Shown here: positions 54,488 through 63,932 of the stretch, in pieces | Position numbering within the stretch: position 1 is the stretch's first letter | Layout: each line of letters starts with the position of its first letter | Source of the DNA: CAMAXB01 sp964476565 | GTDB lineage: Bacteria; Verrucomicrobiota; Verrucomicrobiia; Opitutales; Opitutaceae | Direction: 5' to 3' | Assembly (NCBI GenBank): GCA_964476565.1 | Contig: CAYZBG010000005.1 | Span: forward strand, 39,806 to 103,805 | DNA: 64,000 bases | Notes under the pieces: model-generated | Seen by the model: only the letters and a program-made list of their open reading frames with translations | What the model was told of the DNA's origin: nothing | Databases searched by the model: none | Position numbers and translations under genes: made by a program

Positions 54488-57400
54488 TAGCTGAGTCCTC
54501 CGAAGTTCTTGGCGGTATCGATGGCGCTGTGACTGTGGCCGTGGCCGTGGTCATGGTCGCCGTGCACGGGATGATTCTTGGCGTCGTATTCCTTGCGGCT
54601 GAGCGGCAGCGAGGCGTAGTCGGGCATGGCCTGGTTGGGATTGCGCAGCTTGCCGAGGTAGGTCGTGCGCGGGCGCACGTTCAGGTAGCCGAGGAGCGCA
54701 TAATCATGCTCCAGGGCCTTCGCCTTGGACACTTCGCTCTGCGGATCGAGGATGTTGCCGAAGACGATGCTGTCGACCGGGCAGACCTGCTGGCAGGCAG
54801 TCTTGATCGTGCCGTCCGGCACCAGGATGTTGTTCGAATTGCGGGCGATCGCCTTTTGCTGGATCTTGGCCTGCTGGATACGCTGCACACAGTAGGTGCA
54901 CTTCTCCATCACGCCGCGCATGCGCACGCTCACATCCGGATTCTTCACCATCTTGACCAGCTCCGGCATGCCACTCTTACCCAGCGGTCCGAGGTAGAGC
55001 TCGTCGATCTGGCGCTTGTTCCAGTCAAAGAAGTTGAAGCGACGCACCTTGTACGGGCAGTTGTTCGCGCAATAGCGGGTGCCGATGCAACGGTTGTAGG
55101 CCATCGTGTTGAGGCCTTCGTCGTCGTGAACGGTGGCATTGACGGGGCAGACCACTTCGCACGGGGCGAGTTCGCAGTGCATGCAGCCGACGGGCTGGAG
55201 CGAAACCTGCGGATCTTCCGGAATTTCACGGTTGCCCGCGCCACCGAAGGCTGCGGCGTCAATGTTGCCGTCGGAATAGTAGCGATCGAGGCGGATCCAG
55301 TGCATTTCGCGGCCGCGGAGCACCTGGTCCTTGCCGACGATCGGGATGTTGTTCTCTGCCTGGCACGCGATCACGCAGGCATTGCACCCGATGCACGTGT
55401 TGAGGTCGATCGACATGCCCCACTGGTGCACGCCCTCGAAATTCGGCGTTTCGTAGAGCGAATTGCCGCGCGGCGTGGTCGTGGCGATGAAGGCCGGATC
55501 GGCGCCGGCGTCCTTGCCCAGGTTGGCCGGAGCATGCGCCTCCATGCCGATGGTGTCGACGTACGCCGGGTTGGCCCGGAAGCCGCTCTCGCCCTCGAGA
55601 TTGGCTTCACGGACGATGTCGCGTCCTTCCATCGACCAGTGTTCCTGGGTGTTCGCCAGCGCGTAGGTCTCGCGCGTCACCGTGAGCTTGGCTCCGGTCG
55701 CAATCGCCAGGCCGGTCGTGGTGCGGACGGGGTAGAAGTCATGTCCCACGCTCTGCCCCACCCGACCCGACGCCTTGCGGCCGTAACCGAGCGGGAGTAC
55801 GATGGTCCAGTTCGAGAGTCCGGGCTGGATGCTGAGCGGGCCCCGCACCGTGCGGCCGTTGACCGTCAGCTCGCCGATGAAGGCCATCTCCTGACCGCGT
55901 TTGAAGTTCGCGGTCTCCTTGCGGGCGACCTGAATAAGCGAACCCGCCGGATCGATGCCGAGTTCCTTGGCCAGACGCGGGCTGATGAGAATGGCGTTAT
56001 CCCACGCCACCTTGGTGATCGGATCCGGACATTCTTGGAGCCAGCCGTTGTTGGCGAAGCGGCCGTCATCCATCTTGTGGTCCGTCACGAACCGCACCTC
56101 GAGGCTGTCCTTGGAGAGCGCCGGATAACTCGGGGTGGTGCGGAACAGATCCGCCACGCCAGCCGAGCGATAGGTCACATCGGCGCGCCGATAAGCGGAA
56201 CCCTCGAGCAGGCCGTCATGGAGGAACTTGCGGAACACCGCCGCCGCATCGCCGCCGGCAAGGCCGGTGACGGTGGTGTAGACCAGCGTGTAAGGATCGG
56301 TAACCGTTTCACCTGCGATCCGGGCCAGCACCTCAATCTCGGTCAGCCCGTTGAAGAGGGGCAGGATCATCGGCTGGATCGGCACGATGGTACCGTCAAC
56401 CGTGCGGGCATCTCCCCACGACTCAAGGTAATGGGCGGCCGCAATGTGCACGTTGGCGATCCGGGAGGTCTCGTCGACGTAGTAGCCAAACCGCACGACT
56501 TCCCGCGCGGCCTTGGCCACCGCGGCAAAATCGAGATCGGCCGGCGCATTGTAGGCGGGATTCCCACCGAGGATGACCAGCGTTGACACCGAACCGGCCT
56601 TCGCGGCTTCGGCGAGCTGGGCAAGGGTCGACGCGGACGGGGTCGGAACCTCGACCAACTCCACGGTCGAACCGAGATTCGCGAGCGCAGCGTTGATCGC
56701 GTAGGCGATCGCGTGCACCTGCGCCGGCTGATGGGCGCCCGCAATCACGATCGACTGGCCCTTGTGCGCGAGCAGGTCGGCCGCACAGGCGTCGAGCCAC
56801 TTGTCCTGATCCTTGAATTCAAGCCCTTGGGTAAGGGGAGCAAACGTCGTCTGCCCGGTAACCTTGCCGTGCAAGGCCGCGATGAAGGCCAGCATGTGGC
56901 TGCTCGCGAGGCGCAGGCGATGGTCGGCCATCGAACCCGTGAGCGTGAACGTGCTTTCGACCGCATACAGGCGGTTCATCGCATCCGTCTTCGTGCGCAC
57001 CCGGCGGGCCTTGCCGAAGTCGCGCGCGTACATCAGCGCACCCGCCTCGGCGTGGAAGAAGTCGGCGTCGACCGACACCACGCGGGCGGCTTTGGCAAAG
57101 CGGTAGATCGGTTTCACGTTGCGGCCAAAGGCCGCCTGTGCCGCGGCGAGCGGAGCTTCGTCCGTCACCGGCTCGTACTCGGCCCAGAGGGCGCGGGGGA
57201 ACTTCCGCTTCAAGGCCGCGACCAAGCGGGCGCGGGTCGGGGAGGCGGACTCCTCGGCCAGGAAGGCAAGGCCGCTGCCGTCGCCTGAACCGAGCGAGGC
57301 GAGCTTGTCGTTGATTTGCGCCGCAGTGGCGGAGCGGCCGCCGATCGTGTGCTGGGTGGCGCGGTCCGGATCGTACAGGTCGAGAATCGAAGCCTGGGCG

Positions 57401-57822
57401 ACCAGCGACGAGGCACCGCCATGAGCGGCGTACGTGGGATTGCCCTCCAACTTGGTGGGACGACCCTGGTGAGTTTCGGCCAGCACCGGGAGGGCCGCCT
57501 TGCGCAGCGGGAACGCCGTGGCGTAGTACTGCGGCAGACCGGGGATGACGCCCTCGACTGACTTGCCGTACGGGAGGATGTGCGCCTCAGGACGGCGGCA
57601 GCCCGACGCCAGGCCCACGCCGCCAAGGGCGAAGGACGCGGCCATCAGCTTGAAGAAGTGACGCCGATCGACGCCGTCGAGCTGGGATGCTCCCTCGGGA
57701 AACTCGCGCGCCAGCTGGTCCTTGAAACCCGGCGTGGCGGAAAGTTCGTCGAGACTGCGCCAGTAGCGCGGCCCGGAAAGTTCGCTCGGGGACGGTTCGG
57801 GATGGACAACGTTTCGTTTCAT
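54487..57822 (-). CDS. actB: Alternative complex III molybdopterin-like/iron-sulfur subunit ActB
   Basis: 1111 residues from the ATG at 57822, whose ATGA overlaps the actA stop. A Tat-type motif RRHFFKLMAAS (53-63) precedes a degenerate molybdopterin-oxidoreductase domain (about 80-780) that in ActB proteins has lost the cofactor. A ferredoxin domain follows (about 800-1010), with CIGCNACVIACQAENN, CMHCELAPCEVVCP, GTRYCANNCPYKVRR and later C-x2-C groups for several clusters. This is a fused ActB1-B2 form. A His-rich tail (DHDHGHGHSHS) closes it. It wires quinol electrons from ActC to the haems of ActA. Confidence 0.94.
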
Positions 57823-58475
57823 CGGTGGCAGCCGGAGCAGCTTTGCGGAGGTTTCACATTCCAGTCGTGGACGAACTTCTTGCCCTGCTCGAGCTGGGCT
57901 TCGACGCCGCCGGGATGCTTCCAATCAAGGTTGGTCACGAGTTCAGGCGAACGGAGGAACTTCTCCGGCTCGCGATGGCACTCCAAGCACCAGCCCATCG
58001 AGAGCGGCTGTGCGTGGGTGACCACTTCCATTTCGTTGATCTTGCCATGGCACTCCACGCAGGAAACGCCGCGGTTCACGTGAACGGAGTGATTGAAATA
58101 AACGTAGTCCGGAGCCTCATGCACCTTCACCCACGGTACGGGATCGCCGGACTCATAGCTGGCCCGAACCGGAGCCAGCAGCGGGCTGTCCTTCTTGACC
58201 TGGCTGTGGCAGTTCATGCACGTCTGCGCGGTCGGCACCGCGGCGTGGGCCGCCTTCTCCACCGTGGAGTGGCAGTAGCGGCAATCCAGACCCAGCTGGC
58301 CGGAATGAAATGCGTGGCTGAACGGAACCGGCTGGACCGGCGCATACCCGACGCGGGTGTATTTCGGCGTCGCGTAGTACGTCGTCGCCGCGGTGACGAT
58401 GCCAACGAGCACGAACAGATACACGATGATCTGCAAGGGCAGCCGGTTGGCCGATTTGGGAAAGAGTTTCGACAT
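57819..58475 (-). CDS. actA: Alternative complex III pentahaem cytochrome ActA
   Basis: 218 residues with an N-terminal helix (about 13-33). There are five CxxCH motifs: CRYCH (65), CMNCH (86), CVECH (139), CLECH (163) and CSGCH (213). Spaced His residues (SHAFH, NHSVH) can supply the distal ligands. This is the normal five-haem ActA. It is the first recognised gene of the ACIII-cbb3 operon. A small open frame at 58508-58684 precedes it. Confidence 0.94.
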   Translation of the reverse strand: MSKLFPKSANRLPLQIIVYLFVLVGIVTAATTYYATPKYTRVGYAPVQPVPFSHAFHSGQLGLDCRYCHSTVEKAAHAAVPTAQTCMNCHSQVKKDSPLLAPVRASYESGDPVPWVKVHEAPDYVYFNHSVHVNRGVSCVECHGKINEMEVVTHAQPLSMGWCLECHREPEKFLRSPELVTNLDWKHPGGVEAQLEQGKKFVHDWNVKPPQSCSGCHR

Positions 58476-58507
58476 AGGCCTGAGGGATCCGGGGCGGACC
58501 TGACGGG

Positions 58508-58684
58508 TTAAACGGTTTCGGACCGGCGGGCGACCGCCCGATTTTCAGGACGCAGCACAAACGGGGCCGGACTGGCTGCAGTCTCAGCACGTTGACGGCC
58601 AAAAAGGCGGGGCGTGATGCCCGCGGCGGCGATGAGGCCCACTACTTTGCCGAAAAACGACTTTCGAGAATATGGTTGGGTCAC
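58508..58684 (-). CDS. Possible 58-residue leader protein of the act-cco operon
   Basis: From a GTG at 58684 the frame gives TQPYSRKSFFGKVVGLIAAAG, then TPRLFGRQ and a Pro/Arg-rich tail. RKSFFGKVVGLIAAAG looks like a signal-type or Tat-like N-terminus (basic residues, FF, then a hydrophobic run). It ends 32 bp before actA. No Shine-Dalgarno sequence is visible. The longer version from 58816 runs through the AT-rich probable promoter region and is rejected. The 239 bp from here to lolD hold no other gene; the AT-rich part near 58738-58795 is the likeliest place for the operon promoter. Confidence 0.35.
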   Translation of the reverse strand: MTQPYSRKSFFGKVVGLIAAAGITPRLFGRQRAETAASPAPFVLRPENRAVARRSETV

Positions 58685-58923
58685 GGGTCGACGTGGTTTT
58701 GAGAAAATCAGTGGAGGAGCGAAGGCACCGGAGTTTCCAAAGTAAACCAAAAATTCCCACGGAACTTTTTTCTGCGCCAATAAATTAGCGCGAGGGCTCC
58801 ACCGCGCCCGTGGCACTTATTGACCAGCCGGCCACGCTGGCGCAAATGGGCGTCGGTCTCAGGTCGCGCCGCGGAGTCGGTACTCGTCTGGCGCCCTTGT
58901 GACCAGCGGTGGCCGTGCCGCCG

Positions 58924-59652
58924 TCAGCTGACAAACACGCCGTCGCGCATCGGACGCACGTGGTCGCACCGGTTGGCGATGTCCGGATTGTGCGTCACGA
59001 GTACGATGGCTTGGCCGTTCTCCTTCGCGAGCCGAGTCAACAGGTCGAACACGATGCCCGAGTTCTTTTGGTCAAGATTTCCCGTGGGCTCGTCGGCGAG
59101 GATGATCGCCGGCTGATTGGCCAGGGCACGGGCAATGGCAACGCGCTGCTGTTCGCCACCAGAAAGCTGCGTGCCAAGACGGTGGGTCTTTTCTCCCAGA
59201 CCGACCGAGGTGAGCAGGGCATGCGCCCGAGCCTCCATCTCCGCCGCGGAGAGCCGGCCGAGTTTACGCATCGGCATCATCACATTCTCGAGAGCCGAGA
59301 ACTCCAGCATGAGAAAGTGGAACTGGAACACGAAACCGATGTGCTCGCCCCGGGCGGCAGTACGCGCCGCATCGTCGTCATTCGACATCAGCCGGCCGCC
59401 GATGGTGATCGAGCCGCCGTCCGGACGGTCGAGCAGGCCGAGTTGGTAGAGCAAGGTGGACTTTCCGCACCCCGACGGACCGACGATTGCGTAGACCTGC
59501 CCCCGCTCCGCCTCGAACGACACGCCCTTGAGCACATGCACCCGCCCCTCGCCTTGTCCGAGGTAGCGATGGAGATCGGCGCAACGCAGGGCGACGCGCC
59601 GATCTCCATCGCGGGAGGAAGGAGGAAGGGAGGACGGAGCAGGGACAGGCAT
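58924..59652 (-). CDS. lolD: LolD/MacB-type ABC exporter ATP-binding protein
   Basis: 242 residues. Walker A is GPSGCGKS (58-65). The LolD-specific FVFQFHFLMLEFSALENVMMP block, signature LSGGEQQR, Walker B ILADEPTGNLD and H-loop LVTHNPD are all present. It powers the LolC-like permease encoded at 60140. Its ATG overlaps the stop of the four-helix-bundle gene by 1 bp. The first 20 residues are Pro/Ser-rich and not conserved, so the true start may be a little further in. Substrate could be lipoproteins or, with HlyD and TolC, an exported compound. Confidence 0.88.
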   Translation of the reverse strand: MPVPAPSSLPPSSRDGDRRVALRCADLHRYLGQGEGRVHVLKGVSFEAERGQVYAIVGPSGCGKSTLLYQLGLLDRPDGGSITIGGRLMSNDDDAARTAARGEHIGFVFQFHFLMLEFSALENVMMPMRKLGRLSAAEMEARAHALLTSVGLGEKTHRLGTQLSGGEQQRVAIARALANQPAIILADEPTGNLDQKNSGIVFDLLTRLAKENGQAIVLVTHNPDIANRCDHVRPMRDGVFVS

Positions 59653-60020
59653 CAGCGAAATCGGGATTGGCGGGTATGGATGTAGGCGCCCAGTCTTGCA
59701 GAGAGGTCGGCGGCGTCAGCAACAAGCCGGTCTGCTTGCTCCGCTGCGAGCAAATTGACGCGCTTAGCGACCTGCGCCTGCGAGCGAAGTTCACCGCAGG
59801 AGCCCTTGGCGTAGTAAAGGAAATGCACGAACTCCTTGTTCGAACCGCGCTCGTACCCTTCGGCGATGTTCGACGACACGGAGACAGCCGCGCGCTGAAT
59901 CTGATCCTTGAAGCCGTAGTCTTTGCATCCGGCGAAGAGATCGTAAACCTCAGCGGCACGGTCGACGGCCATTTGCCAGACACGTAAATCTTCGAATCGA
60001 GAGATCGGTGAGGACTTCAT
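59652..60020 (-). CDS. Four-helix-bundle protein (S23/IVP family) inside the export operon
   Basis: 122 residues. It has the typical start RFEDLRVWQMAVDRAAEVY and the core FKDQIQRAAVSVSSNIAEGYERG, then a helix with FLYYAKGSCGELRSQ. This is the most common four-helix-bundle subtype and differs in sequence from the copy at 2583. It is on the same strand as its neighbours, and its TGA overlaps the lolD ATG by 1 bp. A 7-bp repeat tract lies upstream at 60075-60118. Its function is unknown. No reverse transcriptase or variable repeat is nearby, so it is not an Avd gene of a retroelement. Confidence 0.9.
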   Translation of the reverse strand: MKSSPISRFEDLRVWQMAVDRAAEVYDLFAGCKDYGFKDQIQRAAVSVSSNIAEGYERGSNKEFVHFLYYAKGSCGELRSQAQVAKRVNLLAAEQADRLVADAADLSARLGAYIHTRQSRFR

Positions 60021-60074
60021 AGGGGATCAGTTGGGAGGCCTAGAATTCGCAAGCGCCATGCGATTGCCATTCCA

Positions 60075-60118
60075 TTTCTCCTGCTCCACCGTTCTCCTTG
60101 CTCCATGCCCCTTTCTCC
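60075..60118 (-). repeat. GA-rich degenerate heptamer repeat upstream of the four-helix-bundle gene
   Basis: On the minus strand from 60118 the sequence divides into 7-mers GGAGAAA, GGGGCAT, GGAGCAA, GGAGAAC and GGTGGAG, then CA, then GGAGAAA (ending at 60075). The consensus is GGAGNAN. The tract lies between the lolC stop and the four-helix-bundle start. It matches in period, position and degeneracy the AT-rich tract at 2997-3038, although the unit differs. Confidence 0.6.
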
Positions 60119-60147
60119 CGCTCTGACCGCCGTGGGCGGTCAGAGCG
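60119..60147. repeat. 13-bp perfect inverted repeat at the lolC stop codon
   Basis: CGCTCTGACCGCC (60119-60131) and GGCGGTCAGAGCG (60135-60147) form a perfect stem with a 3-nt loop that includes the lolC stop. No U tract follows on either strand, so it is not a standard terminator. It borders the heptamer repeat directly. Confidence 0.7.
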
Positions 60148-61387
60148 CTGTGCCGCGGATGACGTCTCCCGGCTCGAGGCGGGCAGCCCGGCGGGAAGGG
60201 ACGAGGCTGGCCACCATGACCATCACGACCGCTGTGGAAGTCGCCGCGATGTAGTGCCAGATTGACCACGCCACGATGAAATGATCGGTGGCAAAGATGC
60301 CGCGGATGCGGATCGGCATCTGCGAAACCGAATAGGTGACCCCCGCCCCCAGGGCCGCGCCCAAGACCGTGCCGATCGCAAGCACCACCGCCGCCTGCCA
60401 GAGGAAGATCCGCAGCACGTCGCGGCGGGTGTAACCCATCGACCGCAGGATCGCGATGTCCTTGGTCTTCTCCATGACGATCATGGCGAGGGTGTTGAAC
60501 ATGGCTAGGCCGGCGATGAGCGTGAAGACCGAGACGGTGATGGCCGACGAGATGCGCAACGCTCGGAACACCTCGAGCCAGGTTTTCTCGCGCTCCTGCC
60601 AGGACCGCACGCTGTGGCCGAGCACCGCGGTCATGTGCGCCGCATCGTCTGTGGCGCGGGCGCGGTCGTACAGGTTGACCTGCAGGAACGAAGCACCGGT
60701 GGGTTTCTTGATGAGCGAGCGGCCCTCGCCCATGTGCATGTACACCCGCATGCGGTCGATGTCGCTCACGCCGGTCTCGTAGAGCGCGGCGACCCGGTAA
60801 CGCCGGATCTCACCGTCGAACTGGAGCTGAATTGATTCGCCAATGTCGACCTCGAGGCGCTGGGCCATCTCGAGGCCGAGCAGCACAGTGAGCGGACTGT
60901 TGCGGAAATCTTCGAGGCTGCCACGGACGATCTGGCTGCCGAGGTCGGACACCTTGAGGTGATCCTCCAAATTGATGCCATAGACGCGCACCGAGTCGCT
61001 GCGCATGGCGGTGCGAATCAAGACCGCGCCGTGCACGACCTCCGAAACAGCGGCAACGTTGGGGAACCGGCGGATCGCTTCAATCACCAGCTTGGGCTCG
61101 GCAACGCCTTCGACGTATTTTCGTCCTTCCTTGTTCGCCACCTGGAAGATGGACCCGCTGCCCCCACCGGCGCTCATGGTGCTGAAGGTCGCCTGGATCT
61201 TATCCTCCACCCGCAGGGCACCATTCGTGCCCAGGATCGTCTTGATGAAAAACTGTTCGAACCCGCTCGTCGTTGCCTGCGTCACGATGAACAGACCGAC
61301 GCCAAGCACGATGCACGACAGGCTCATGATCATCGACCGCTTCTTCGCTGTGAGAAAGCGGAGGGCGATCAGCAGGTTGGGCGACAT
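60140..61387 (-). CDS. LolC/E-type ABC exporter permease (FtsX fold)
   Basis: 415 residues from the ATG at 61387. One N-terminal helix (SMIMSLSCIVLGVGLFIVTQ, about 18-37), a large periplasmic domain (about 45-265), and three C-terminal helices follow. The FtsX-type cytoplasmic block MEKTKDIAILRSMGYTRRDVLRIF couples to the ATPase. This is the LolC/LolE/MacB permease architecture. Only one permease gene is present, so it probably works as a homodimer. With the HlyD and TolC genes just upstream it resembles DevBCA-TolC exporters more than a lipoprotein-sorting Lol system. Confidence 0.88.
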   Translation of the reverse strand: MSPNLLIALRFLTAKKRSMIMSLSCIVLGVGLFIVTQATTSGFEQFFIKTILGTNGALRVEDKIQATFSTMSAGGGSGSIFQVANKEGRKYVEGVAEPKLVIEAIRRFPNVAAVSEVVHGAVLIRTAMRSDSVRVYGINLEDHLKVSDLGSQIVRGSLEDFRNSPLTVLLGLEMAQRLEVDIGESIQLQFDGEIRRYRVAALYETGVSDIDRMRVYMHMGEGRSLIKKPTGASFLQVNLYDRARATDDAAHMTAVLGHSVRSWQEREKTWLEVFRALRISSAITVSVFTLIAGLAMFNTLAMIVMEKTKDIAILRSMGYTRRDVLRIFLWQAAVVLAIGTVLGAALGAGVTYSVSQMPIRIRGIFATDHFIVAWSIWHYIAATSTAVVMVMVASLVPSRRAARLEPGDVIRGTAL

Positions 61388-61428
61388 CGTCAAACGGTCC
61401 GTTGGAAGGAAAGACGCAGGGGCGTCCC

Positions 61429-62553
61429 TCAGCTTTGGGGCGCAACTTCGGTCTGCGTGCGGACGCGATCGCCGACCCGGTAGCGTTCCAACTGATCGAC
61501 GATGACCAATTCGCCCGCCTCGAGTCCGGAAAGCACCTCCACGGCATACAGGCTGGTGAAGCCGAGCTTGACCTTGCGCAGTTCAACCCGGCCGTTCGCC
61601 ACGGCGTAGACACTCTCGCCGAAGAGCGCGCGGCGGGGGATGATCAGGGTGTTTTCACGCACCCCAGTGATGATGCTCACTTCCCCGGTCAGCCCAGGGG
61701 CCAGACGCGCCGGATCAATGTCGACGTTGAGCTGCACCGTGTAGCGCTGCGTCGCCGGATCGGCCGTAGGCAAGATTTTCGTAATCGACGCGCCGTACTC
61801 TTGGGAGCCCAGGCCGAGGAACCGAACCGTGGCCTGTTGGCCGACCTTAAGGTCCGAGTAATGCTCTTCGCTCACCTTGGCTTCCACCGTGCGGCTGTCG
61901 GTGATCATCGTGGCCACGACCGTGCGCTCACCGATGAACTGTTCCGCATTGACGAACACCTCGGCGATCTGGCCGTTGATGCGGGCCTTGATCGTCGCCG
62001 CGTCGAGTTGAACCTGCTGGGTCTTGAGCCGATTCTCGAACGAGGCAATGAGCTGGTCCTCGGCGGCTTTCTCGAGGTTGATGCGCTGCTGCAACTGGGT
62101 GACGGCGCGGCGCTGCTTGTTCAGCTCGGATTCGGCCAGATTACCGGAGCGAAACTTGTTTTCGAAGTCGGCAAGAACGTCCTGGGCGTTCCGCAAGTCT
62201 TGCTCGAGGGGAATTCCGATCTCCTTGCGTCGGCGGGCGGATTCCAGGTCCGTGCTGGTCCGTTCCATTTCGAGCAGGAGCGTGGTCGTGTCGAGGTGGG
62301 CGAGCACCTCCCCGGCCTTCACGCGCAGTCCGGGGTCGAGGTTATACCCCTCCGTCTTGATGCGTCCACCGACCTCGCTGACGATGGGCGAAATGTTCTC
62401 CGCCTGCACGGTCACGCTGGCGGGCACCATCATGATGGCCTTGCCGCGTTCCACCGTGGCCACGAGGGCGACCGGGCGGGTTAGGTGGGTGATGCCAAAA
62501 AAGAGCGCGACGACGATCGCGAGCGGGAGAACGAGCTTCTTGAGTACAGCCAT
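61429..62553 (-). CDS. HlyD/RND-type periplasmic adaptor
   Basis: 374 residues with one N-terminal membrane anchor (about 5-22). Lipoyl-like halves (ENISPIVSEVGGRIKTEG; ATIKARINGQIAEVFVN) flank a long coiled-coil hairpin (about 95-185, rich in Glu, Arg and Leu heptads). Beta-barrel and membrane-proximal domains follow. It bridges the inner-membrane permease and the TolC-like channel. It lies 41 bp before the permease gene and 8 bp after the TolC gene. Confidence 0.9.
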   Translation of the reverse strand: MAVLKKLVLPLAIVVALFFGITHLTRPVALVATVERGKAIMMVPASVTVQAENISPIVSEVGGRIKTEGYNLDPGLRVKAGEVLAHLDTTTLLLEMERTSTDLESARRRKEIGIPLEQDLRNAQDVLADFENKFRSGNLAESELNKQRRAVTQLQQRINLEKAAEDQLIASFENRLKTQQVQLDAATIKARINGQIAEVFVNAEQFIGERTVVATMITDSRTVEAKVSEEHYSDLKVGQQATVRFLGLGSQEYGASITKILPTADPATQRYTVQLNVDIDPARLAPGLTGEVSIITGVRENTLIIPRRALFGESVYAVANGRVELRKVKLGFTSLYAVEVLSGLEAGELVIVDQLERYRVGDRVRTQTEVAPQS

Positions 62554-62561
62554 GATGCGAA

Positions 62562-63932
62562 TCAGCGTCCGACCCCGCGAAGGTTGGCGAGGTTCGGATC
62601 TTCCGTCACCAGACCCACAAATTCCGAGGATTTCAACAAATAGTCCGCCCGCGCCTCAAGCGCGGCAAGGAAACCGCCCTGATACCGGATCTCCGCCTGA
62701 GTGACGTCGGAGTCAGAGGAAAGACCGCGGCTGCGCTGCTCCTTAAGAAAGTTGAGGTAGTTGCGATTGCTGTCGAAGAGGCGTTCCTGGATGGCCATCT
62801 GCCGAGCCGAGAACGTCAGCTGACGGGCATTGCGCTGCACGTCGCCATTGATCGATTCCGTGTAGCGCTTCAGGTTGAACTCGGCCTGACGGAGCCGGGC
62901 GAGGGCGGAGCGCTTGCCGGCCCGCGTGGCAAAGCCGTCGAACATCGTCCAGCTCACACTCACGCCGGCGTACAGCGAACGCAGGCCGTACTTGAGCGAC
63001 GGGTCGATGGTGTAGCTCTGCTGGTCCTGGCTGATACCGGCCACAAGGGACAATTTCGGCAACAACCGCGTGCGCTGATTCGCGTAGCTCAGCTCGGCGG
63101 ACTGGATCTGATCGCGCAAGGTGAGGGCTTCGACCGTCAGCGGTTCGGGCCGGCCGACGAAGCTGGCCAGCAACCGGTCAATCTGGGCGGTGGCGGTGTC
63201 CACCGGCGGAATTTCATTCGGGATGGAGTCATCGGCTGGAGCCTGACGGCCGGTGAGAGCCGCGAAGCGTCGCTTCAGTTCCTCAAAACTGTCTGCCGTG
63301 CGGTCCGCGTAGAGGCGGGCCTGGTCAACGGCGATACGCGGCTGGAACGCCTCGCTCTCGGAGATCACCCGGCGCGAAAGACGTTCCTCGGTCACGCGCA
63401 ACACCTCCTCTGCCTGGCCGAGATTGAAACGCGCCTCTTCGACCCGTCCCTTGACAAGGATGAGCTGAAGGTAAGTGGTCCGGATTTCCTGCACGAGCAG
63501 GCGGTAGGCCTCGCCGTAGTTGCGATCGGCGATGCGCTTGTTGATCTCGCCGATGCGCGCATTGTTGCGCCGCTCACCCCAGTGGAAGAGGGGCTGCGAA
63601 ACGGAGAAATTGTAGTAGATCTTCTCGGTGGAGAGCGTGTCTTCGATGCCCTCGCGGTCGTCCCGGGTCAGGCTGGCTGTGAAGGAGCCGCCCACCGAAG
63701 GGAGCATTCCTGAGCGCGATTGAATACGGTCCGCCTCGGCAATCTCCTGATTCAGGCTCAGCGCGAGCATGCGCGGCGACTGCTGCACCGCATCTGCGAT
63801 GATCTGTTTCAGATCGGGAAAGAGCTGCTCGGGCAACACCGGCAGATCGCCGGACTGGGCATAGGCCAGCGGTGCGAAACACAGGGCGGTCAGGAACGAA
63901 CGTACACGGGTAATCATGAAAGAAACAGACAT
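62562..63932 (-). CDS. TolC-family outer-membrane efflux protein
   Basis: 456 residues, with an N-terminal signal (FLTALCFAPLAYA) after one of two in-frame ATGs (63932 or 63917). The long helical periplasmic parts with LALSLNQEIAEADRIQSRSGMLPSV and RLLPKLSLVAGISQD belong to the TolC duplicated fold. It should form the trimeric outer-membrane channel for the HlyD-LolC-LolD exporter. It is the first gene of that operon. The remaining 68 bp to the window edge hold no assignable gene. Confidence 0.9.
   Translation of the reverse strand: MSVSFMITRVRSFLTALCFAPLAYAQSGDLPVLPEQLFPDLKQIIADAVQQSPRMLALSLNQEIAEADRIQSRSGMLPSVGGSFTASLTRDDREGIEDTLSTEKIYYNFSVSQPLFHWGERRNNARIGEINKRIADRNYGEAYRLLVQEIRTTYLQLILVKGRVEEARFNLGQAEEVLRVTEERLSRRVISESEAFQPRIAVDQARLYADRTADSFEELKRRFAALTGRQAPADDSIPNEIPPVDTATAQIDRLLASFVGRPEPLTVEALTLRDQIQSAELSYANQRTRLLPKLSLVAGISQDQQSYTIDPSLKYGLRSLYAGVSVSWTMFDGFATRAGKRSALARLRQAEFNLKRYTESINGDVQRNARQLTFSARQMAIQERLFDSNRNYLNFLKEQRSRGLSSDSDVTQAEIRYQGGFLAALEARADYLLKSSEFVGLVTEDPNLANLRGVGR

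Noticed and set aside
54529..56586. 685-residue open frame on the + strand, antisense to actB
   Set aside because: It has no recognisable domain, is Arg/Gly/Val-rich, and mirrors the codon pattern of actB. Long shadow frames are expected opposite GC-rich genes.
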